Shown here: positions 1-8,610 of the stretch, in pieces
How positions within the stretch are numbered: position 1 is the first letter of the stretch
Layout of the letters: each line of letters starts with the position of its first letter
Assembly: GCA_026545765.1 (NCBI GenBank)
Contig: CM048844.1
Location: 50,991,401 to 51,055,400 of the forward strand
Direction of reading: 5' to 3'
From: Plantago major
Taxonomy: Eukaryota; Streptophyta; Magnoliopsida; Lamiales; Plantaginaceae
DNA: 64,000 nucleotides
Translations under genes and position numbers: made by a program
The notes under the pieces: generated by a model
Database searches by the model: none
What the model was told of the DNA's origin: nothing
What the model saw: the letters and a program-made list of their open reading frames with translations, nothing else

Positions 1-238
1 CTATGTTTTGATTCAAAACCTGACAGTCGTTTTGTGCTATGTTTTTCGACAATATTATGTTGAATTTTGTTTTTTACTGTATTTCCTATGTTTCTACGTA
101 TATGTGATATATTCTCACCAATATACCCTATGTTTGAACAATATCTACTATGTTTGTTATGAAATAGTTGCACATTGATGTTGTTGTTGTTTATACATTC
201 AGAAGGTGTAATCATGATTTCATAAGGATCAGACGGCG

Positions 239-475
239 TTGTTTATGCAGTCACAAGGTTCTAAATGCATCAACTTGATGATGAAGAAGAAGAAGAAGAA
301 GAAGAAGAAGAAGAAGAAGAAGAGTTATTCAATTAACAAACTCAGAACTATCCTTACTGTGTTGAGGAAGTTATACGACAAAAGCGTTGATGAAAAGATA
401 AAGGAGAGGGAGGCAAGAGCATTGGCGAAGAAGAGGAATGTTGAGTTAAATGCAACAGATGAGCAGAAGATATAA
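239..475 (+). CDS. Small hypothetical fragment with lysine tract
   Basis: A 78-residue open frame. It starts with a run of lysines encoded by a GAA/AGA microsatellite. Its C-terminal half reads like a basic helical segment and ends with the peptide LNATDEQ. The same peptide ends the minus-strand fragment at 1162-1359, and in both it follows an LRKLY or LEKLY-like block, so the two are diverged copies lying face to face in the inverted repeat. I do not recognise the family. It may be a piece of a host gene captured by a DNA transposon, or the tail of a lost transposon protein. The lysine run is probably repeat expansion. Whether it is translated is unknown. Confidence 0.25.
   Translation: MFMQSQGSKCINLMMKKKKKKKKKKKKKSYSINKLRTILTVLRKLYDKSVDEKIKEREARALAKKRNVELNATDEQKI
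283..323 (+). repeat. (GAA)n microsatellite
   Basis: About 41 bases of uninterrupted GAA/AGA triplets inside the small open frame. It is a simple repeat that encodes lysines in that frame. Confidence 0.9.
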
Positions 476-1159
476 TGAACCTGAAATTAAGTAGATAGAG
501 ATCAAGAAGAGGTTTGGAAAAAGGCTGAAGAAATAACGTTATATGTTCCCTTTTTTACAGATGTATGAACAGTAGTAAAACATGTAATTGAATTATATAG
601 GTTCCATTTTGAATATAATCTTTTTTTTGTATCATGATTTTATATGTTGTGAATGATCTTGGCTCTGTTTGAATTTAATCTTGTTTTTTGGATCATTTTT
701 ATGGTTTTTAAATCTGTTGAGTTCATGGTCTTTACAAATTATTGAGTTCATGGATGAATATGTTGATAACATAGGTGATTATGTTTAGAACATGGACTAA
801 TATTGTTTACCAAACCACCTATGTTCTCAACCAAATCACCTATGTTAATACCCCATAATTGCCGTGAGTAATTGCTGCTTTGTCAACATGAAAATATTAT
901 GTACATGTATTACATGTTTTCTACTTGGAGTTTGAATATTTCAAAGGTATGTTATTTCAATGTTATTTATTCTCCCATGATCTCAACATATTCATTCATG
1001 ATCTAAACATATTCATCCATGTTCTATACATTTACAACCATGTTCTATGTTGCTTAAATACTCAGATATGTTCCCAACAATTACATCCATGTTTTCAACA
1101 TACTAATTCATGATACCAAAACACAAGATTATATTGACACAAAGAAAAAACATGTGCTA
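476..1159. other. AT-rich spacer between the inverted arms
   Basis: No gene is supported here. The stretch is AT-rich and scattered with CATGTTCT and CCTATGTT words about 21-25 bases apart in both orientations, for example at 770-860 and 985-1110. These resemble the subterminal motifs of the two arms. A short open frame at 925-1113 is made mostly of this repeat. Confidence 0.5.
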
Positions 1160-1835
1160 CGCTATTTCTTCTGTCTCTTCTTTCCAGCAGCCCTCTCCAC
1201 CTGCTCATCTGTTGCATTTAATCTCAGTTCATAAAACGAACCATATAATTTTTCTAGGCTGTCATATGGTAGTCTTATTTTAAGAACAACATGCTCCTCC
1301 TCATCTTTGTCCTCTTTAAACTTAATAGACACAACATGTGTCATGCCCCTTCTTCCCATGCCACACTCTCAAACTCACAACATTAGACTTGAATATCTTA
1401 CCCTTATTTACCCTACACTTCTTCTATAAAACAACACCTATATACATAAAATAAAATAATAAAAAAAATATGTTACCAATCATTTTTTTCTATGTTCTCA
1501 ACCATATATCCCATGTTACCAGGCAATTCATATATGTTCTCATCAAAATATTATAAGAACATGACATATAGAAAAATCAGATGTTAACAAAAAACAATTC
1601 CATATTCTCAGTCATATAGGCTAAGTAGTAGAGAATATGGATTACACTGCAAAAAAAAAAAAACGATGTTCATATGCGTAAACATAGTGGATATTGCTGA
1701 GAACATAGAGTATATTGGTGAGAAGATAGTGCATATACGTAAGATCATAGTAAAATACAGTAAAGACCAAAACTCAAGGTAATATTGTAAAAACAGAGTA
1801 TATAATGACTGTCAGGTTATGAATGAAAACATAGG
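1160..1835 (-). repeat. Right arm of long inverted repeat
   Basis: Reverse-complement partner of 1-475. It holds the minus-strand coding fragment, a poly-A tract near 1650-1662 and the clearest run of the 21-base subterminal motif. Confidence 0.5.
1162..1359 (-). CDS. Small hypothetical fragment, mirror copy
   Basis: A 65-residue open frame on the minus strand. It has an acidic KEDKDEEE stretch, then the segment IRLPYDSLEKLYGSFYELRL, then LNATDEQ and a basic end. LEKLY and LNATDEQ match the plus-strand fragment at 239-475, so the two are diverged copies in inverted orientation. The DNA just past the stop also matches between the copies (a GAAATAACGT-like word). I do not recognise the family. 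It is more likely a transposon-borne gene fragment than a free host gene. Confidence 0.3.
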   Translation of the reverse strand: MGRRGMTHVVSIKFKEDKDEEEHVVLKIRLPYDSLEKLYGSFYELRLNATDEQVERAAGKKRQKK

Positions 1836-1890
1836 ATATACTGAAGAGAACATGGGCAATATTGTTTAGAACATAGCCATATACGAAAGA
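1675..1890. repeat. 21-bp subterminal repeat array
   Basis: Degenerate units of about 21 bases with the pattern AACATAGNNNATATTGNTNAG follow one another, with a second group at about 1825-1890. The reverse-complement form lies in 95-160. Short, degenerate motifs near both ends and in opposite orientation are typical of binding sites for DNA transposases. Confidence 0.5.
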
Positions 1891-1954
1891 ATTTTAAAAT
1901 GTTGTATACCTTATTTTTTTATATCTGAGTTAATGATTGAGGTAGGATTTTGAA

Positions 1955-2245
1955 TGAAAACATTGATCAATTCACACGCAAGCATGATTACGCCTCAGAC
2001 AACAAAAAAATCGCGAAAAAAGAACTCGAACAAAACCCTAGAACACAAAAAATTGAAAAACAAACGAAATCACACAACGATAACTACAATAAAACACTTA
2101 CAAACAAGTTTCTAACAGATTTGAGTAGGAGAGCAGTAAGATCTCACTCTAAAGAGCATTTACATAAGAGAAAATGGGAGAGAACAGTGACAGGTGAAGA
2201 AACTTTCTAAAAAGAAAGAAAGAAAAGAGCCTTATAAACCTGACC
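1955..2245 (-). promoter_or_regulatory. Possible minus-strand core promoter and leader
   Basis: Read on the minus strand there is a TATAAGG box (TTATAA at 2232-2237 on the plus strand). A pyrimidine-rich leader follows (TTTCTTTCTTTTTAG, TTCTCTCCCATTTTCTC), then a CTAGGGTTTT word near 2035, which resembles the telo-box of plant promoters and leaders. Transcription would run leftwards into the inverted-repeat element. An 86-residue plus-strand frame over the same bases (1950-2210) is lysine-rich and has no recognisable domain, so I do not call it. Confidence 0.25.
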
Positions 2246-2395
2246 CGCGATGAAAATGGTACTGACCTGAATCCGCGAGAGGATCATCGAAAATAGGTTA
2301 AATACACATGTTTAATGGTAAATTGCAAAACACTCCCGTTTCTAGAAAAATTAACTAATGACCGTTTCTTATGAGATTTTGTGCAAATTAATAAG

Positions 2396-4000
2396 TGTTG
2401 GTCCAGATAACGGCAAAGGGAAAAGACTGGGGGGGGGGGGGGGGTGAATAGTCTTTTACAACTTTTGTCGATAAACACAATTTCTCAGATATCTGTGAAG
2501 ATATCTGATACTTAATTTTCAGAGAGCGGAAGACTTTTCTGTGATAAGTGCACGTGCTCAGTAAGATATGTGTAAATACTCAACAAGGTAAATAAAGCAA
2601 GTAATAAATTCCAGAAAGTAAATAACATTGATCTTTATAGTGGTATCTGAAGGTGGCGTAATCCTTCAACTAATCCACTTCGGCCTTTCTCAGACCTAGA
2701 ATCCACTAAGACAGATAATTGAGTTCACCTTACAAATATCTTCTCTCGATTCCTAAATACACTAGGTTCCCAACCAAGTGTTCCCCCTGAGTTATTCCCC
2801 GGCTTTCTGAGCCAAGTACTTCCTATACTCAGAAACCTTTGAGCTATTCCTTAGTTTCCCAAACTAAGTACTTCCTATGCTCAGTAACCTTGGAGTTATT
2901 CCTTAGTTTCCCTAACTAAGTACTTCCTGTACTCCACGCCGTTTAAGGTGTTGGTTAAGGTAGTTTGTCAGGTTTGGTAGATTAATAACTTCTTCAGTTA
3001 TGTAATACTACATTCTTGAACAAGAGTCACTTAACACACTTCACAATGTGTGGTGATATGTTCTTTACTGACCCAAGTCTATGATAAATGTTCTAGAGAA
3101 TGAATCTCAGATACTTGATCTTTTGATTCAACTTCTTCAAAGATAGCAATGCTTGTTAAGGTTCAGGACACTTAGAACTTTCGTGCTACTTAGAATTCAA
3201 GAGCTTAGTCGCAACAGTAAGCTGAAGAATAAGTAGGTTGAAGGCTTGTTCACTTGAATGTAGATGTAAGTTCTTGGTGTAAGTTCTGTGTGTGTTCAAG
3301 CATTCTAAGTGTTGATATTTATAGTTGAAAATCATGCCGTTTGAATAGTATCCGTTAGGCTTAATGAAATTCAAACTATTGATATCTGTAAATAGTACTG
3401 CAGAAGACGTTGTCTCTTTTCAAAGATTTCCTCTTTTGTTCAGATGTCTCTGTCTGCGCATTTATTGCATTGTACTATTTTTGTTTTGTAGTGCCAACGG
3501 AACTATGCATGCTTTCTGAGGCATTGCATGTCCCTTTCCATAGACCTTCTCATCTCCAGATACCTGTTGAAACATTGTTTTCCAGAAACATAGTTTTATC
3601 CAAGGTATCTAAGTGTAGATATCTGTGGGCACTTTTCCTCGTTCAGAAACCTTGCGTTCTCAGATATCTTTTTCAAAACTGGTTCATTAAGAAACACTTG
3701 TTTATCAAAGATATCTAGACATAGGTATCTGATAACCTTTGTCTTCAGCAATCTTGTGCAGTCTTCAAAACTTCATTTTAATGTTGAACTTCTCCTACTG
3801 GATACCTTCTTCTTAGTCTTCTTGAAGGAAATAAAAATTACATTCAGAGACCTAACATCCTATACAAGATTTGCTAGACTATCATACTTAGTGATTTTCC
3901 TCTTTTACAGTGTTCAAGTGAACCAAGAGTACTAACCACCTTTCTGAGCTAAGATAAGTCATTAGGTTGCTGATCAAAATCTAAACAGATATTCCTAACA
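2396..4000 (-). repeat. 3' LTR of copia element 1
   Basis: About 1.6 kb. On the plus strand it begins TGTTGGTCCAGATAACGG and ends CCTAACA, so on its own strand it runs from TGTTAGG to CCAACA. It carries the family features: a C tract near the U5 end (16 G on the plus strand at 2429-2444), a block of repeated AAGTACTT units, and a TATAAATATC-like box (near 3310-3325) that could be the promoter. Confidence 0.93.
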
Positions 4001-4383
4001 AATTTCGCCCTTTTTTATCAGTCAACGATGACTATCTTCAAAACCTATTACAACATGGAAGAGGGAACAATCTAACACTTAATTAATTCTTATGATCTTT
4101 TCAATTAAAATTTTAATTAAGTGCAGAAAGTAAGCATCAACCAAATCACAAGGTGTGATCGTTGCTGACAAGTTATCGTTTTATAAATTGATATCTGAGA
4201 GTAGGTTCATCAGATATGTTACAAGTAAAATTTATAGATAACTTTTACAATGATAGAACAATAAAGTACATTCAACAAGATACAAAACACTTAGTTAAAT
4301 TAGGACAACAGGAGTGACCAAGCTCCAAGTAGACATCCTAATAAACTAGTCTTCAAGTCTTCAAGATCTTTAAGTCTTCAATC
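4001..4383 (-). other. Polypurine tract and 3' noncoding end, element 1
   Basis: The minus-strand sequence next to the LTR ends in AAAAAAGGGCGAAATT (4001-4016), a polypurine tract like those at the same place in elements 2 and 4. The rest is noncoding and conserved with 22700-23067 and 53942-54290, sharing words such as ACACCTTGTGATTTGGTTGA and the CAGTCAACGATGACT region. I see no gene in it. Confidence 0.8.
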
Positions 4384-5000
4384 AGCAGATCTATGGATCA
4401 ATTTGCCAATTCCCTATCCCCAAACCTTTTGATATCATCTGAGTAATCAAAGAGCAAAGTCCTGACTATCATCTCAGTGTTTCTGGCAAATCCACAAACT
4501 TCTTTGTAGGTTTTGGTGGGATTCTTCTTGGCAAACTGTTTGACCCACATATACTTTCCCCATTTCCAAGCATGCTCGATTCTGATATCTGATAGCTTGA
4601 AGTATTCATATATGATCATCAGATATCTGATGTCACCCTTGTATTGATCTTCAGTCATGTAGAAGGACTCATAGGGTTCCACAACAAGTCTTGCTCTTGT
4701 GCCTGTTCCAGTGGTGTTGGGAATTCTGTGCACATAATTTGGCTTTCCATAGGGACAATCATCAGAGAGGTCCTTTTTCATGGCTTCTATCCTCTTGATT
4801 ACTTCAAAATCCAACCAGGCTTTGATGTGATTGGTATTAATCAAGACTGGCTTGTCTTTTCTCCATGCCATGAGCTGTTTATGGATTAGTTCTGGAAATT
4901 TTTCATTTACCAGTAAGTGCTTGAGTTCCAGAATCCAGTAGCCATTCTTCTGATTAATGCATCTGTAGACATAGGAGTCATTGATGGTCTTCACATACTA
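4384..5000 (-). pseudogene. Extra gene of element 1: conserved C-terminal domain
   Basis: Minus-strand coding sequence of about 200 residues. It is the most conserved end of the extra gene: near-identical protein is read at 22090-22695 in element 2, and a diverged version lies in 53330-53940 of element 4. Visible features are YRCINQKNGYWILELKHLLV, an HKQLMAWRK block, IKAWLDFEV, DDCPYGKP and an aromatic-rich HAWKWGKYMWVKQFAKKNPTKTY segment. I do not recognise the fold. There is no signal peptide or membrane helix. It may be a folded interaction domain of the post-pol protein. Part of a broken element. Confidence 0.6.
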
Positions 5001-7140
5001 AATATTGGCTTCTTCAGGCCTGAGTGGTAGTTGAAGTTTTCTTTGTTCAACTCGCAGCCTATTCGTCCTTTGTCTTGAATTCTCCCTTGGGGGATTGCGT
5101 GAAGAACCACCTTGGATTGACTTGGTATTTCGAGAGGTTGTTTTAGCTGCCAAAGGCTTTGCAGCTATGGGCTCAGATAGACTATCAACCCTTTTTCTTT
5201 TTCTGTGAAGAAGAGCTTCATCTACATCAGTCTCTTCATCATCATCATCATCAAGATTAATTCTTGTGAAAGTTTTGCAGCCTTCTTCATTGCCCTGGGA
5301 TTTGATTTGGCCTTATTCTTCTTTAGAAGACTCATCAATCCCTCTTACTTGTCTTCTACTTAGAGCCTTGGTACTCCTTGGAGGTTTCTGTGCCCTGGCC
5401 CTTGTTGTCATTCCTTTTTCAGGAAGTTGCTGAGTGGTGGCCACTATCTGTAGAGCAGTCTGACTGGAGGAGGGCTCATTTATTCTAAGAGGTGGTTGTT
5501 CAAGTTTTCTTTTGTTTCCTCTTCCTCTTCCTATATGAGCACCTTGAAATCCTTCCCCCTTAGTCATTGTTGACTGACTAAGAATCACAAAGGATTCTGA
5601 AAGGGAGTCAAAGTTGCCCTGCAAATAGTTGTAAGCAGCAACCAACTATTCCATATTAGCCTTGAGCTCCTGATTTTGTTTGATAAGACCTGTTTCCTTA
5701 TCAATGAGCTCTGCCAGTGGGCCTTGAATAGCATCTGCTTTTCCAGCAGCATAGCTAGCCTCTTCAAGGGCTTTTGCAGCCAAGTTTTTGTCATCATCCC
5801 TAACCATGCCTAGGTATTTCTGAGCAACGACCAGACTGGTTATTCTCTGAGTGATGAGCTTAGTGAATGTCTTCATCTCTGTAGGGACTGATGCAATGGC
5901 GGCTTTATCTTGAGAAAACTCCGTTTTCAATTTAGCCAGTACTTGATATATGTTCAAGTATTCATAGGAGTTGACATTTGGCAGCTTGCTGAATATTTCA
6001 GGAGAAATCAGCTTCCTTTTCAAATGAGAAACCGCGAAGTGTTCATTACGGTGTTCTGCCAATGCCTTGTCTTCTTCATCATCTGAGTCATCAGCCCAGT
6101 TATCTTCATCTTCTTGCACTTCTTCATCAAGGTTTCTGAAGGCGGCAACCATCTCAGATATGGGTTTCTTACCTTTGGAGGATGGTTTCTTTGTTGAAGA
6201 TGCAGCCTTAGCATCATGCTTTTCTTCAGATACTTGTTCAGCATCTAGCTCCTTAGCAATATAATCAACAGTGTCCCGGAGCCCTTTAGTCTCAAAGTAA
6301 GCATGCATTTCTTTGCGCGTTTGTTCTTCAAGTTTATCTAGCTTGACTTTGGATTCTGCTATCTTTTCTTCTAGTTGAAGATGTAGTTGTTGTTCTTCCA
6401 CCAACAATTGTTTGAGTTGAGCAACTCTGGCTTGTGCATCCAATATTTTCTGAGTGTTGTCCTCAGAGTGCTCAGCTACTTGTTCAGTAGAGACTTTTTG
6501 TTGGGGAGATGGATGGGTAGATTTCTGGGGAGATGGAGGAGGGGATTTTTGTGATGTCCTCTCAGTGTGCTTTTCAGCAACTGAGTTATTATTACCATGT
6601 GCAATCCCTCCTGTCCCTGGTGCAGGGGCATCATCATCATCCTTCTTATCATCCTTATCCTTGATGGTCAGAAGGAGGTTCTTCATAGTCATTCTCATCA
6701 TTTCTTCATCTTTAGAGACCAGATTGATCACTTCTAGAATAGTGACCATTTGCCCATTAACTTCCTCTTGCTCAGAGGGTATGAATTGTAGAGTTTGGGG
6801 AAAAGTAGGCTTGAATGCCATATGTTTTCTGGTCTGACCATCTACTTGGTTAAAAGCTTGAATAAGCTTCTTGGCCACTTCCTTGACGAAGTCCTTATGC
6901 ATTAATGTTCCAAAAGAGTATTGTTCAGTGGGGAACATGGCATGGACATAATTTTCCAAGTCAAGGGCTCGTGCTCTCCTTATGGGGTGATCAGTCACCT
7001 TAATGATCTCAGATAGATCGGAGCATCGAAGCTTTTGCCATTTCTTGAAGCATTTTAGGTGCTTTGGCAAAGTGTATAACTTGAAGAAAGCAAGCAGGTC
7101 CTTATTCTCAATAACAGGGACCTTAGTGGCACTTGTTTGA
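5001..7140 (-). pseudogene. Extra gene of element 1: helical domain, acidic region, coiled coil
   Basis: This large central part of the extra gene is read leftwards. It opens with a conserved helical domain (TLPKHLKCFKKWQKLRCSDL, then RRARALDLENYVHAMFPTEQ, then FVKEVAKKLIQAF). An acidic, Ser/Pro-rich low-complexity stretch follows, with a DDDDAPAPGTGGI motif and repeated SP and KSTHPSPQ pieces. Next comes a Gln/Glu/Leu-rich coiled coil (RVAQLKQLLVEEQQLHLQLEEK). It ends with a conserved KGKKPISEMVA block and another helical region ending in a GMTTRARA-type basic stretch. Elements 2, 4 and 5 show the same order. No homologue of known function is recognised. It is one of the longest open stretches in the window, though the element as a whole is broken. 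Confidence 0.6.
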
Positions 7141-8065
7141 GCCTGAAAGAAAGAGTTCTGAATTAGTTTCAAAACTTTAGTAGATATCTGGGCTTTAGAG
7201 TAGAAAGGTATCTGAGTTACCTGTGTGACAGGCTCAGATGACTTGACTACTAAGGTTCCAGGTGCCTCAGATATCTGGATATGAGGAGGAGACTTGGAAG
7301 ACCGATCCTCAGTGATCTTTCTTTCTTCTTGAACCTGAGATTAAAAACAACACTTTGAAAATTTTGAGCAAGAAAATTACGTTAGACAATTTTAGTTATC
7401 TGAGAAGTCAATTACCTCCATAATAGGAGGCTCAGATGTATGTCTTTCAGAGACTTGTGCAGTCTCTGGAAGTTTTTCTTGTGATGAAGGCTTTGATCCC
7501 TCATCAATTTCCATTGGTTGCGGGGATTGAGTGGGCAATTCCCCAGCAACTTCTACTTCTTTTTGAACCTGTAAGTAGAAAGTGTTAGTTTGAGAAAAAT
7601 GATCAGAGATTTGTCCTTGAAGATTATAGGTATCTGAAATATATATATATATATATATATACATACCTTCTCAATAGAAGGTTCAGATACTTGTTTCTCA
7701 GAGACCTTGGAAGTCTCTGGATTCTTCTCTGAAAAGATAGACTTTTCAGTCTCTCCATTTTTCTACTCAGTTGGAGCCTATTAGAAACAAACACCTTAGA
7801 GCATATATCTGAGATGTTATATCTTAAGGAACTTTCTTCTACCTGTGAGACAGGCTCCTGTTCCTCAAGTGGTGAGGCTATAGAAGCCTCCTGCTCAGAT
7901 TCTGAGGCAAGCTTTCCAGCTTCCTCTTGTTCTTGTGTTTCTAATTTAGCCTGTAACAAAGAAATTTTATTAGATAACAAGATTATTAAACACAAAATAT
8001 CACAAGTAGAGAGTTTGAGCATTTGAGTGCTCTTCCAGATTTTTAAGTGTGGTGTTGACATCAAC
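7141..8065 (-). pseudogene. Extra gene of element 1: short exon-like modules
   Basis: Several coding modules of about 100-150 bases are separated by intron-like spacers of about 60-100 bases. Each spacer ends, on the coding strand, in a pyrimidine run and CAG followed by GCT or GTT. Each module carries the same peptide theme: a Glu/Gln-rich start, an EIDEGSKPSSQEK-like middle and an ETAQVSERxxSEP end. The same spacers sit at the same places in elements 2 and 5. One spacer here contains an (AT)n microsatellite at about 7638-7661. The splicing is inferred from sequence only. Confidence 0.5.
7638..7661. repeat. (AT)n microsatellite
   Basis: A pure TA/AT dinucleotide run of about 24 bases inside one intron-like spacer of the extra gene. 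Elements 2 and 5 lack it at the same position, so it arose in this copy. Confidence 0.85.
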
Positions 8066-8610
8066 GTCTACCAACACTAGGTCACCACTCATCAGGGCTT
8101 CTTGAAGTTGTTTATACGTGACTTTCCCTGATGGTGTGTTGGCACCAACAACCTTTGCTATAGGTGCTTGCTTAGCAACCTTTGAGCTAGTTGCTTTCTC
8201 AGCAACCTTGGACCTTTTGGTCCTCTTTCCCTTGGCCTTGGTTACTTTTTTAGTAACCTTGGGGGCTTGGATCTTCTCCTCCTTGTCTGATTCGTCATCG
8301 AAATCTGGAACGGAGTTATCAACAATCCCTGCTGCTTCTGCAGAGAGAGTTTGAAGTTTCTCACTGCTTTTATCAGCATTGATAAGTTCACCTGCAAGGC
8401 ACTCTGCAGCATTGATGAGTTCATCTGCATTGATGAGTTCATCAGCAGTGGTCTTAGCAGCATTGATTAGTTCAAGTGTATTTATGAGTTCATCAGCAGT
8501 GGCGGCAAGTATCTGAGAGTCGACATCCGTAGACGGTATGCCTTCTGATTTGCCTGCAGACTTCTTTTGTGAAGTTCTGGGCTTCTTGGTCGCAATGGAA
8601 CCTTCAGATA
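8066..8610 (-). pseudogene. Extra gene of element 1: ADELINA repeat region
   Basis: On the minus strand this codes for several copies of a 7-10-residue unit like ADELINAA (GATGAACTCATCAATGCT in DNA), at about 8380-8500. A basic Lys/Val/Ala-rich stretch (KVTKAKGKRTKRSK-like) and a GANTPSGK...LMSGDLVL block follow. Element 2 has fewer ADELINAA units (18245-18375). Such repeats can grow and shrink by slippage. The region ends at the insertion site of element 2 and continues at 24784. Confidence 0.55.
8606..8610 (+). repeat. Target site duplication, left copy (AGATA)
   Basis: The five bases before the element 2 LTR are AGATA, and the same five follow its other LTR at 24779-24783. Five-base duplications are normal for Ty1/copia integration. 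Confidence 0.92.

Larger units (their letters stand above)
1..475 (+). repeat. Left arm of long inverted repeat
   Basis: This arm pairs with the right arm near 1160-1835. The match is strongest in its first 180 bases and again at 447-500, with a less conserved middle of different length. It holds the coding fragment at 239-475. The window begins inside or at the edge of this arm, so its true start is unknown. Confidence 0.5.
1..1840. mobile_element. Inverted-repeat DNA transposon-like remnant
   Basis: The two ends of this stretch are diverged inverted copies of each other. The first 180 bases match the reverse complement of about 1670-1835, sharing words such as AACCTGACAGTC, TTTTTACTGTATTT and TTCTCACCAATATA. 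The block at 447-469 matches the reverse complement of about 1200-1222. Long inverted arms with short subterminal motifs fit a plant DNA transposon, for example a Mutator-like or foldback element. I see no transposase and no target duplication, and the left end may lie before the window, so the family is not proven. Confidence 0.45.

Noticed and set aside
283-323. Lysine run as a nuclear localisation signal
   Set aside because: It is encoded by a pure GAA microsatellite and the mirror copy lacks it.
925-1113. 62-residue open frame rich in FIHDLNIF-like repeats
   Set aside because: It is a translation of the CATGTTCT-type repeat, not a protein signature.
2429-2444. Homopolymer G run as assembly or sequencing error
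   Set aside because: A C/G tract stands at the same LTR position in all six copies, so it is real, although exact lengths may be uncertain.
6454-6837. Open frame on the strand opposite the extra gene of element 1, rich in Ser and Cys
   Set aside because: Shadow of the acidic Ser/Pro-rich region on the coding strand. Similar shadows at 8118-8354 and 9xxxx-free regions were dropped for the same reason.
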